DNA of 7,067 nucleotides from Planctomycetaceae bacterium (lineage in GTDB: Bacteria; Planctomycetota; Planctomycetia; Pirellulales; Thermoguttaceae): the NCBI GenBank assembly GCA_031287585.1, contig JAITST010000314.1:1-7067 (forward strand), given 5' to 3'. The position numbers were made by a program, and so were the translations under genes. Under the pieces are notes generated by a model that saw only the letters and a list, made by a program, of their open reading frames with translations, ran no database searches and was not told the origin of the DNA. This document shows, in pieces, positions 1 through 4,864 of the stretch. Positions within the stretch are counted from its first letter, which is position 1, and each line of letters opens with the position of its first letter.

Positions 1-112
1 GTCGCGCGGACCAAAGAAAAAAGTAAAAATGAAATTCGACCCAAATGTTAATCACGTTTCAACTTTTAAGATAATAAATGATAGAAAATAAAAATTCGGA
101 CACCTTCAAAGG
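1..112. other. AT-rich non-coding stretch, no supported gene
   Basis: No convincing gene is visible here. The + frame from base 2 is open to a TAA at 89-91 and would encode about 29 lysine-rich residues. It could be the C-terminal tail of a gene entering from the left, but no recognisable domain supports it. The region lies upstream of the palindromic element. A second non-coding piece, 247-355, separates that element from the stop codon of the leftward propeller gene; it is also AT-rich, and I see no strong terminator in it. Confidence 0.4.
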
Positions 113-246
113 GATGCCCGTAAGGGGTTGAATAAAGGGGTATCGTCAGTGATGGCTCTTGTTTACCCCCTTACGGGGGTCGGTCTTTTGGGGTACCTGC
201 CCCGCGCTAGCGCACGGGATTATTGAGATTCAGCCCCTTGTGGGGT
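113..246 (-). repeat. Composite palindromic element with tetraloop hairpins
   Basis: About 130 bp made of G/C-run hairpins. Read on the minus strand they are CCCC-ACAA-GGGG (245 to 234), a 7-bp stem CCCGTGC-GCTA-GCGCGGG (218 to 201), and ACCCCC-GTAA-GGGGGT (180 to 165). A fourth hairpin, CCC-GTAA-GGG (117-126), reads the same way only on the plus strand. The middle stem needs a G.U pair in minus-strand RNA, which would be an A/C mismatch in plus-strand RNA, and the 165-180 loop is GNRA only on the minus strand. Both point to a minus-strand transcript, in the 3' region of the propeller gene. The two outer ends share AAGGGGYTGAAT in inverted orientation (122-133 plus; 239-228 minus). A dispersed REP/MITE-like repeat or a 3'-UTR structured element are both possible; copy number cannot be seen from one window. 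Confidence 0.6.
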
Positions 247-355
247 AGTATTCGTAGTAACGTTCAATGTAATCATAATCAACATTTTTGCTCGCGTCTA
301 CATCACAGCACAAACAATTAAACAATTTTCAATCGTGACAAGTATATTCGATGTC

Positions 356-1216
356 TTACTTCGCAGTCGGCTCCAATACTTGTACTCCCATCATATTACG
401 GTCTGTCGGTTTGGTGTATGCCCAGACGAGTTTTTTGTCTCGCGTTATCTCGAACATTCCTACGCCTTTGCCTTCTTTGTTGTATGCGGCATAGCAACCT
501 ATTACAAGGTTGCCGTTTTTCAATCGTTGGAAGCCCGTCATATTGGTAATCCCAATATCGGGCAATTCCGATTTTTTGAACTCCCATACTACCTTACCGT
601 TTTTATCAAACTCAGTAACCTGGTCAAGCGACGAAATCAACGTATTGCCGTTTTCCAAACGTTCGGCGGCAAACGCTATGTTCGTGACCTTTTGCTCCCA
701 AACGGTCTCGCCGCTCGGTGTATATTCACGAACCAAATTGTCGCCGGAATGAGAAACCAAGTAATTCCCATTCGATAATTTTCGCACTCGCCTCATTCGG
801 TGGTGTTGGTTATCCGTCTTGAATGCCGTTTGGAATTCAAACGTTACCGAACCGTCGGGAGCGATTTCCTTAACGATTCCTGAATAATTTTCACCAATGA
901 GCGTGTTACCGTTTTCGAGACGCTGGCAGGTAAACGAACCTTCCTTGCCCTTTGGCGGAGCGTATTGAAACACGACCTTCTTGTCCGGTGTAACTTCCGT
1001 TACCTTACCGTCGGCGAACAAAATGTTACCGTTTGAAAGTAACTGTACTTCGTGAATGTTTCCGGCTGGCTGTTCCCACTTGACGGAAAAGTCCGACGCG
1101 AACCAAACAACTCGTCCCGACCCCGTCGCTAGTACATCATACGCTGGCTGTTGAGCGAAAAGCGGCACCGACAGAGTTATTAAAATGAAACATAAGATAA
1201 AACGATTAGATGTCAT
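356..1216 (-). CDS. Exported PQQ-like beta-propeller repeat protein
   Basis: A 286-residue protein with a Sec signal peptide (hydrophobic residues about 6-20, probable cleavage after LFA21 before QQP), so it is predicted to be periplasmic or secreted. The mature part contains five repeats centred on an NGN turn (residues 62-64, 102-104, 149-151, 189-191, 234-236), each preceded by a Leu-rich strand and followed by a strand such as VTEVTPDKKVVF or VREYTPSGETVW. With the N-terminal strand (VVWFASDFSVKW) and the C-terminal GVQVLEP strand closing the ring, this suggests about six blades. The repeats resemble PQQ-binding-like or arylsulfotransferase-like propellers, but I see no catalytic residues, so a binding or scaffold role is as likely as an enzymatic one. 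The start is supported by GAGG seven bases upstream of ATG. It lies 71 bp downstream of the nitroreductase gene and may be its last operon partner. The substrate is unknown. Confidence 0.85.
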   Translation of the reverse strand: MTSNRFILCFILITLSVPLFAQQPAYDVLATGSGRVVWFASDFSVKWEQPAGNIHEVQLLSNGNILFADGKVTEVTPDKKVVFQYAPPKGKEGSFTCQRLENGNTLIGENYSGIVKEIAPDGSVTFEFQTAFKTDNQHHRMRRVRKLSNGNYLVSHSGDNLVREYTPSGETVWEQKVTNIAFAAERLENGNTLISSLDQVTEFDKNGKVVWEFKKSELPDIGITNMTGFQRLKNGNLVIGCYAAYNKEGKGVGMFEITRDKKLVWAYTKPTDRNMMGVQVLEPTAK

Positions 1217-1287
1217 AAAGCAACCTCAAAATTTTTGCGTATCCGCATGGTTTATGTTAAAAAATCAGCGTTAAGAACCATTCTATT

Positions 1288-1854
1288 TTATTCAATAATA
1301 ACAACAGCATTCTTTTTCCTTGCCACCGCTGTCGGATTTGGTGCGTCGGCGTAACCGAAACAGGCACAGCCGAAAATTTGATTTTCCTTTGGTATGCCGA
1401 GTTTTGTCATATACTTACGAAACACCGGTTCGTCGTTCAGTACGTTAAGTTGGTTTATCCAGCACGAACCGATTCTCAACGAATGAGCGGCGAGGAACAT
1501 ATTTCCCAGCAGCAACGCACAGTCGAACTGTGCGTTTCGCGGCGAAACCGTTGTGTCGCCCGACACTATCACGAATGTTGGTGCGTGATAATTCACCGTG
1601 TATGATTCGCTGCCAACGTAATCGGCGTATGGGTTGTCCTTCATTCTCGCCGTTGCCGCTTTTACTTCGCGGTTTACTTCGGCGATTTTGTCGAGTCCAC
1701 GCACAACGACAACGTGCCACGGCTGCCGCCCCATTGCACTTGGCGCGTACAGTCCTGCCTCTAATATCTGCTGCAAAATCTCCGCCGGAAACTGTTCCGG
1801 CTTGTACTTCCGAATACTTCGGCGGGTCAATATCGTTTTGATGGTTTCGTTCAT
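1288..1854 (-). CDS. Nitroreductase family protein (FMN-dependent oxidoreductase)
   Basis: A 188-residue cytoplasmic protein of the nitroreductase fold, which typically uses FMN and NAD(P)H to reduce nitroaromatics, quinones or related compounds as a homodimer. The N-terminal FMN phosphate-binding signature is intact (R11, R12, S13, R15 in RRSIRKY). It is followed by the APSAMGRQPW segment (37-46), the central helix region FDCALLLGNMFLAAHSLRIG (110-129) with GSCWINQL after it, and the C-terminal GYADAPNP stretch with basic residues (ARKK) typical of the flavin site. The length is normal for the small single-domain group. The start has an excellent AAGGAG six bases upstream, and this ribosome site overlaps the cupin stop codon, so the two genes are almost certainly cotranscribed and probably translationally coupled. 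The physiological substrate cannot be read from sequence. Confidence 0.92.
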   Translation of the reverse strand: MNETIKTILTRRSIRKYKPEQFPAEILQQILEAGLYAPSAMGRQPWHVVVVRGLDKIAEVNREVKAATARMKDNPYADYVGSESYTVNYHAPTFVIVSGDTTVSPRNAQFDCALLLGNMFLAAHSLRIGSCWINQLNVLNDEPVFRKYMTKLGIPKENQIFGCACFGYADAPNPTAVARKKNAVVIIE

Positions 1855-1864
1855 TGGTTACTCC

Positions 1865-2191
1865 TTAACTAGGTTTAATGAAAACCGTCAGCCAAACGGT
1901 TGTTTCCGTTGTTGATGTCGAATGGACTCTATGCTTTTGATGTTCTGTGATGAATATGTAATCACCCGGTAACATTTGTTTCATTTCGGAATCTCCTTCA
2001 AATTCCAGCGTTGCCGACCCGCGAAGGAGAACTACCCATTCGCTCTCATCTTGGTCGTACCAAAAATCGGGCGGACTTGATTGACCTGTCGAAACGATCC
2101 GTTCGATACGAACATTCTCCGTCTGGAAAAGATTTTCGACCAGTTCCGCCGGTAACGACGTTGGCAATGTATCAAACAAATTTTTATTCAT
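1865..2191 (-). CDS. Small cupin-domain protein
   Basis: A 108-residue single-domain cupin. The fold is suggested by the segment FWYDQDESEWVVLLRGSATLEFE (43-65), matching cupin motif 1 positionally, and LPGDYIFITEHQKHRVH (74-90), matching motif 2. The usual HxH of motif 1 is replaced by Y45-D46-Q47-D48, leaving E51 and, in motif 2, H84, H87 and H90 as possible ligands, so metal binding may be altered. It belongs to the group whose N-terminus reads NLF..LP..LP.EL and which carries SPP.FWYDQ; no biochemical role for that group is known to me. I chose the ATG at 2191 because family similarity begins there. The frame stays open to 2281, but the extra 30 residues are translated intergenic sequence. 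The Shine-Dalgarno is weak. It overlaps the regulatory sequence of the nitroreductase 10 bp downstream, suggesting a joint redox or detoxification function. Confidence 0.85.
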   Translation of the reverse strand: MNKNLFDTLPTSLPAELVENLFQTENVRIERIVSTGQSSPPDFWYDQDESEWVVLLRGSATLEFEGDSEMKQMLPGDYIFITEHQKHRVHSTSTTETTVWLTVFIKPS

Positions 2192-2254
2192 TAGACTTGT
2201 TTCAACACAAATATAATACAAAAATCCCCTAAATACAAACCCCAACCGCGCAAA

Positions 2255-2279
2255 GACGGCACCTCCGCTCTGCGCCGTC
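2255..2279 (-). terminator. Stem-loop after the SagB-like gene
   Basis: In minus-strand RNA the arms GACGGCGC (2279 to 2272) and GUGCCGUC (2262 to 2255) form an 8-bp stem with a 9-nt loop. The seventh pair is a G.U wobble that would be an A/C mismatch on the plus strand, favouring a minus-strand transcript. It is followed only by UUUG, so it is a weak intrinsic terminator or attenuator, or part of a dispersed repeat. It sits in the 154-bp gap between the SagB-like gene and the cupin and may separate the two transcripts. Confidence 0.4.
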
Positions 2280-2345
2280 ACATCTGTTATTAAACACTTT
2301 GACCAGTATTTTTTCGCGGTTAAAAAAGTTTCTGTGAACGCGCCG

Positions 2346-2945
2346 TTACTTTTTATAACCGATTGTCTGCCCTGCGAGCGGCTCTTGTTTGTCGTTAAGT
2401 TTGAGAACTTCTTTTAGAGCGTTTTTATCAATACTCGTTCGGATACGGCAGCCGAGGTCTTTCGACGTACAAGCATGATAGACATTCTGCGTGGCACAAC
2501 CTGCTGATAGGTACGACTCGGGACCGGTCACTTTCGTTCTGTCCGCAACGTAAATGAAATTGACCGGTGCGACATAAACGTAATCCTGTTTTCCCGCCTT
2601 GCGCCGGTGGTCGCCTTTCAATTTCAGAATCAACTTATTTTCCTTCGCGTCGTAAAGATACGTACCTTCTTTCAGAACGACGTAAACGTCAATCTCTTGC
2701 AGATTCATTGCTGTCGGAATCGTTCGTTTATCTCCGCGTGTGATACCGTTTGCGACCCAAAGGAGGTCTGACAAATCTTGTAATTTTATCGGAGTTTCCT
2801 GAACATCGTGGAGCGATGCCCGCTTGTCAATCGCGTCGAATACCGGTATCCCGCCGGTTTTTGTTGGAGCGGGAAGTTCAATGTCCTGAGCAAAGAGCGT
2901 TGTACATATAAAAGCGAGAACGCTCGCAAGGATAATCTTCTTCAT
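2346..2945 (-). CDS. Exported SagB/ThcOx-type nitroreductase-like protein
   Basis: A 199-residue protein with a clear Sec signal peptide (KK at 2-3, hydrophobic 4-18, probable cleavage LFA19|QD), so it is predicted to act outside the cytoplasm. The mature part matches SagB/ThcOx-type nitroreductases: LPAPTKTGG (24-32), LSDLLWVANGITR (58-70), TIPTAMNLQEIDVYVVLKEGTYLYDA (75-100), AGCATQNVYHACTSKDLGCR (148-167) and a C-terminal IGYKK. The N-terminal flavin phosphate motif is degenerate: in KRASLHDV (41-48) the second arginine of R-x-S-x-R is His46. Cysteines 150, 159 and 166 are unusual for this region. The start has AAGG six bases upstream. Sec export of a flavin fold implies that FMN is acquired outside the cytoplasm or not used. 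The function could be dehydrogenase-like, but the substrate is unknown. It is the first gene of a leftward series with cupin, nitroreductase and propeller. Confidence 0.82.
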   Translation of the reverse strand: MKKIILASVLAFICTTLFAQDIELPAPTKTGGIPVFDAIDKRASLHDVQETPIKLQDLSDLLWVANGITRGDKRTIPTAMNLQEIDVYVVLKEGTYLYDAKENKLILKLKGDHRRKAGKQDYVYVAPVNFIYVADRTKVTGPESYLSAGCATQNVYHACTSKDLGCRIRTSIDKNALKEVLKLNDKQEPLAGQTIGYKK

Positions 2946-3016
2946 AATAAACCTTTCGTGTTTGTGTTAGTTTAGTACTGTTAAAAAATAATGCTTTTCC
3001 AAAGCAACAGGACGCT

Positions 3017-3045
3017 ATTGTATCATAAAAACTATTCGCTCGTAA
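3017..3045 (-). promoter_or_regulatory. Possible promoter of the SagB-like gene
   Basis: On the minus strand TACAAT (3022 to 3017), preceded by GA, is one base from the -10 consensus. A weak -35 candidate TTACGA lies 17 bp upstream. The predicted start of transcription is near 3010, giving a leader of about 65 nt. The same GATACAAT string is seen upstream of apt. This is inference from consensus only. Confidence 0.3.
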
Positions 3046-3144
3046 GTACCACAGATAAATTTTAGATTTACACACCCAACGGTTACGATTTTGAAATGCG
3101 CATCTTGCAATATCGGCAGGCGAAAGATACAATGATTTAAGTGA

Positions 3145-3178
3145 AGCCGGTTCTTCGTATCGGCTCCTTTGTTATAAT
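3145..3178 (+). promoter_or_regulatory. Promoter of the DUF2997 gene, with inverted repeat
   Basis: A perfect TATAAT -10 box lies at 3173-3178, about 49 bp before the ATG, giving a leader of roughly 42 nt. The -35 region (TTCTTC at 3151-3156, spacer 16) is poor. An inverted repeat, AGCCGG (3145-3150) with TCGGCT (3160-3165, one G.T pair), covers the -35 position. That could mark a regulator site, although in RNA it would also be a small hairpin followed by a short U-rich stretch. A second -10-like GATACAAT lies further upstream at 3126-3133. Together with the opposing SagB-like promoter this makes 2946-3226 a divergent control region without genes. Confidence 0.45.
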
Positions 3179-3226
3179 GTCACCTTTGAACGAAACAATC
3201 AGCAAAAGTAGAAAGCGAGACAAACG

Positions 3227-3448
3227 ATGTCCAAAGAAGAATACGAAATTGAGATACGTCCGAATGGCGAAGTGAGTGTGCGTACAATCGGGATCAAAGG
3301 TACCGCGTGTGTTGATGCCGCAAAACAATTTGTAAAAATGTTGCAAGGCACAGAATTAGAAGAAACGCACACAAACGAGTTCTACGAACACGAGACAAAC
3401 AGCGTCGAAAACCAAAATCAAGCGGAATCGTGGAACCGCTGGGAATAG
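3227..3448 (+). CDS. DUF2997 family small protein
   Basis: A 73-residue protein matching DUF2997: an N-terminal beta-rich part YEIEIRPNGEVSVRTIGIKG (6-25), the family signature GxxCxD (here G25-T-A-C28-V-D30), a helix AAKQFVKMLQ (31-40), and a polar stretch ending in T-x-EFYE. Residues 57-73 form a hydrophilic tail rich in Glu, Asn and Gln and ending in W69 and W72, which looks disordered. In cyanobacteria and planctomycetes this family is usually found beside DUF1257 (Ycf35-like) and AAA-ATPase genes; that is family knowledge and no such partner is in view. The gene is a rightward singleton converging on the iscA/apt pair. The Shine-Dalgarno is only weak (AGAAAGCGAG region). The molecular function is unknown. 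Confidence 0.8.
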   Translation: MSKEEYEIEIRPNGEVSVRTIGIKGTACVDAAKQFVKMLQGTELEETHTNEFYEHETNSVENQNQAESWNRWE

Positions 3449-3452
3449 AGCG

Positions 3453-3519
3453 GCGGACGACGCGGGATTTCATAACCGTTCACGCACTTGCCGTGAACGA
3501 TTACGAAATTCGTTTCCGC
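3453..3519. terminator. Long inverted repeat between convergent genes
   Basis: The core stem CGTTCACG (3477-3484) pairs with CGTGAACG (3492-3499) around a 7-nt loop. It extends outward through TAA/TTA and ATTTC/GAAAT, with single mismatches at 3472/3504 and 3476/3500. With bulges it continues through ACGA/TCGT and GCGG/CCGC to 3453 and 3519. There is no long T tract on either side. It lies between the stop codons of the DUF2997 gene (rightward) and the iscA-type gene (leftward), so a bidirectional terminator or transcript-end structure is the best explanation. Confidence 0.6.
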
Positions 3520-3528
3520 TTGTGACTA

Positions 3529-3855
3529 TCAATGACAACAGCCGGAACAGCCCGTTTTCGGGAATGTTGGATTGTCAATCGCGAAACCGCGTCCGTTTAC
3601 GCCGTCCATAAAATCTATCGTTGTACCTTCAAGATGTAGGTCGTATTTCTTTTGCGTTACCAGTTTCACGCCGTCATACTCGTAACGAGCATCAATTTCG
3701 GGGTCAAACGTGTTGTCAAAACCTAATGAATACTGCATACCGCTGCAACCGCCGCCAAGAATTGTCAGGCGTAAAACGGTATCGTCACCGAGTTGTTGGG
3801 CGGTAATGATGTTCTTAATTTCGGCTGTTGCCGAAGGTGTTACTGTGATTGACAT
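3529..3855 (-). CDS. Iron-sulfur cluster assembly protein, IscA/ErpA/HesB type
   Basis: A 108-residue A-type Fe-S carrier/scaffold protein, which delivers clusters to apo-proteins in the cytoplasm. The first ligand motif GGGCSGMQYSLGFD (34-47) with C37 and the FMDGVNGRGFAIDNP segment (82-96) are typical. The C-terminal ligand motif differs from the usual CGCG: it reads T-G-C103-S-G-C106-C107-H108, so the pair is spaced CxxC or directly adjacent rather than CxC. The length is normal for the family. AAGGAG lies six bases upstream of the ATG. It is the downstream gene of a leftward pair with apt (53-bp gap, no hairpin seen in it), so cotranscription is likely. Whether it corresponds to IscA, ErpA or SufA cannot be decided, so no symbol is given. 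Confidence 0.9.
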   Translation of the reverse strand: MSITVTPSATAEIKNIITAQQLGDDTVLRLTILGGGCSGMQYSLGFDNTFDPEIDARYEYDGVKLVTQKKYDLHLEGTTIDFMDGVNGRGFAIDNPTFPKTGCSGCCH

Positions 3856-3908
3856 AATAGTCTCCTTGTATGGTTAAAAAATTATAAACAAAATAAATTC
3901 TACACTTC

Positions 3909-4430
3909 TCACGCCGGATACGTCAACAATGTCCCGATATTTTTCGTCTTCAAATTTTCGCGTCCGTTCAGCCCGATTAGTTCTATCAGGAACAAACCTC
4001 CGACCACCACGCCGCCGTTTTCTTCTATCAACTGACGGCATGCGTCCATCGTTCCGCCAGTTGCTAACAAATCGTCAACAATCAACACCCGCGTACCTGA
4101 CTTGACCGCGTCGCTGTGCATCTGAACCGTGTTGACTCCGTATTCGAGTCCGTATGATTTCGATACCGTTTTATACGGCAACTTACCCGGCTTACGTATC
4201 GGTACAAATCCAACACCGAGCCGCATAGCAATCGGTACCGCGAACACGAAACCGCGTGCCTCCGGTGCGGCGACAAGATCAACCTTTCCCCATTCTTTCG
4301 TTAATTCAATCATCTGGTCAATAGCCGCCGCAAGTGCCTGCGGTTCCTGCAAAAGCGGCGTAATGTCGCGAAACTTAATTCCGGCAATAGGGAAATCCGT
4401 CACTGTACGAATGTAATCTGATAAGTTCAT
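3909..4430 (-). CDS. apt: Adenine phosphoribosyltransferase
   Basis: Catalyses adenine + PRPP to AMP + pyrophosphate in purine salvage, in the cytoplasm. The protein is 173 residues, normal for bacterial APRT. Diagnostic segments are the N-terminal FP.AGIKFRDITPLLQ, the APEARGFVFAVPIA region, FVPIRKPGKLPYKT, EYGVNTVQMHSDA and the PRPP-binding loop VLIVDDLLATGG with its two acidic residues. I chose the ATG at 4430 because family similarity begins at MNLSDYI and AGGA lies about five bases upstream. The frame is open 27 codons further, to 4511, but that segment overlaps the probable promoter. The iscA-type gene follows 53 bp downstream on the same strand. The upstream neighbour is divergent (DUF3791). 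Confidence 0.95.
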   Translation of the reverse strand: MNLSDYIRTVTDFPIAGIKFRDITPLLQEPQALAAAIDQMIELTKEWGKVDLVAAPEARGFVFAVPIAMRLGVGFVPIRKPGKLPYKTVSKSYGLEYGVNTVQMHSDAVKSGTRVLIVDDLLATGGTMDACRQLIEENGGVVVGGLFLIELIGLNGRENLKTKNIGTLLTYPA

Positions 4431-4501
4431 AAAATCCTGCGTAATGTTTGTTAGTTTTGTGAGAACATAGTGTAGCCGCACGTTGGTTACACAAAGACAG
4501 C

Positions 4502-4527
4502 ATTGTATCACATTTTGATAATGTCAG
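4502..4527 (-). promoter_or_regulatory. Possible apt promoter
   Basis: On the minus strand TACAAT (4507 to 4502), preceded by GA, resembles a -10 box. CTGACA (4527 to 4522) resembles a -35 box, but the 14-bp spacing is short, which lowers confidence. The imperfect palindrome TATCA-n5-TGATA (4506-4520) overlaps it and could be a regulator half-site pair. The predicted leader is about 65 nt. Confidence 0.3.
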
Positions 4528-4551
4528 AAAGTGGGCGCGAAAATCGAACCG

Positions 4552-4580
4552 TTGTATTCCGAATACAAATATGCTATACT
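4552..4580 (+). promoter_or_regulatory. Promoter with 17-bp palindromic operator for the DUF3791/DUF3990 unit
   Basis: TTGTAT (4552-4557), a 17-bp spacer and TATACT (4575-4580) preceded by an extended TG make a good sigma-70-like promoter, with transcription expected near 4587 and a leader of about 40 nt. The perfect inverted repeat TTGTATTCCGAATACAA (4552-4568; 7-bp arms, CCG centre) covers the -35 box and half the spacer, a typical repressor position. Further ATACAA-like half-sites occur at 4593-4598, downstream of the start site. Autoregulation by the DUF3791 protein or by the protein complex is an inference from layout. Confidence 0.65.
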
Positions 4581-4627
4581 CTACACGTCGGTATACAATA
4601 ATTTGTGGTATTAAACGGAGAAATAAA

Positions 4628-4864
4628 ATGGAAACCGAAATACTAGAAGAAGAGACGGATTACACCGCGGAATACATCGCGTTCATCGTTCGTAAGTTTT
4701 CAGATAAACACCGTATCCCGCTCAAGCAGGCGTTTAACTATTTGTACGACCACGGCGGTATCCATTTCCTTCACGAAAATTACGGAGTTGAACATTGTGA
4801 AAATCCGCGAATCACGTTGGATTCGTTGCAGTTTATTTGTAAACGCAATGGAGGTGAATTGTGA
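4628..4864 (+). CDS. DUF3791 protein, candidate antitoxin of the DUF3990 unit
   Basis: A 78-residue, acidic N-terminus protein matching the DUF3791 pattern: TAEYIAFIVRKFSDKHRI (13-30), then QAFNYLYDHGGIHFLHENYGVEHCEN (34-59) and a C-terminal helix DSLQFICKRNGG (65-76). It looks all-helical, with no signal peptide or membrane segment. The ATG at 4628 is preferred because GGAG lies about eight bases upstream; the upstream in-frame start at 4571 lies before the predicted transcription start. Its TGA overlaps the GTG start of the next gene by 4 nt, so the two are cotranscribed and probably translationally coupled. DUF3791 genes commonly sit beside DUF3990 genes; a neutralising partner role is inferred from that order and size, not shown. 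Confidence 0.82.
   Translation: METEILEEETDYTAEYIAFIVRKFSDKHRIPLKQAFNYLYDHGGIHFLHENYGVEHCENPRITLDSLQFICKRNGGEL

Noticed and set aside
113..246. CRISPR array
   Set aside because: The hairpins are of different sequence and spacing, with no direct repeats and no unique spacers; no cas-like gene is nearby.
335..778. Plus-strand open frame of 147 codons
   Set aside because: It lies mostly opposite the well-supported propeller gene and shows no family resemblance or ribosome site.
1236..1247. Small hairpin TGCG-TATC-CGCA before a run of A/T in the nitroreductase-propeller gap
   Set aside because: The stem is only 4 bp, too weak to call a terminator between these two genes.
2192..2281. Upstream in-frame extension of the cupin gene
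   Set aside because: It adds 30 residues unlike the family and covers the hairpin region; the ATG at 2191 matches where similarity begins.
2878..3132. Minus-strand open frame of 84 codons in the divergent control region
   Set aside because: It overlaps the SagB-like start in another frame, reads as low-complexity chance sequence and has no ribosome site.
4431..4511. Upstream in-frame extension of apt
   Set aside because: The family N-terminus begins at MNLSDYI (4430), and the extension overlaps the probable promoter.
4571..4627. Earlier ATG for the DUF3791 gene
   Set aside because: It lies inside the promoter, before the predicted transcript start, and has no ribosome site; the ATG at 4628 has GGAG.
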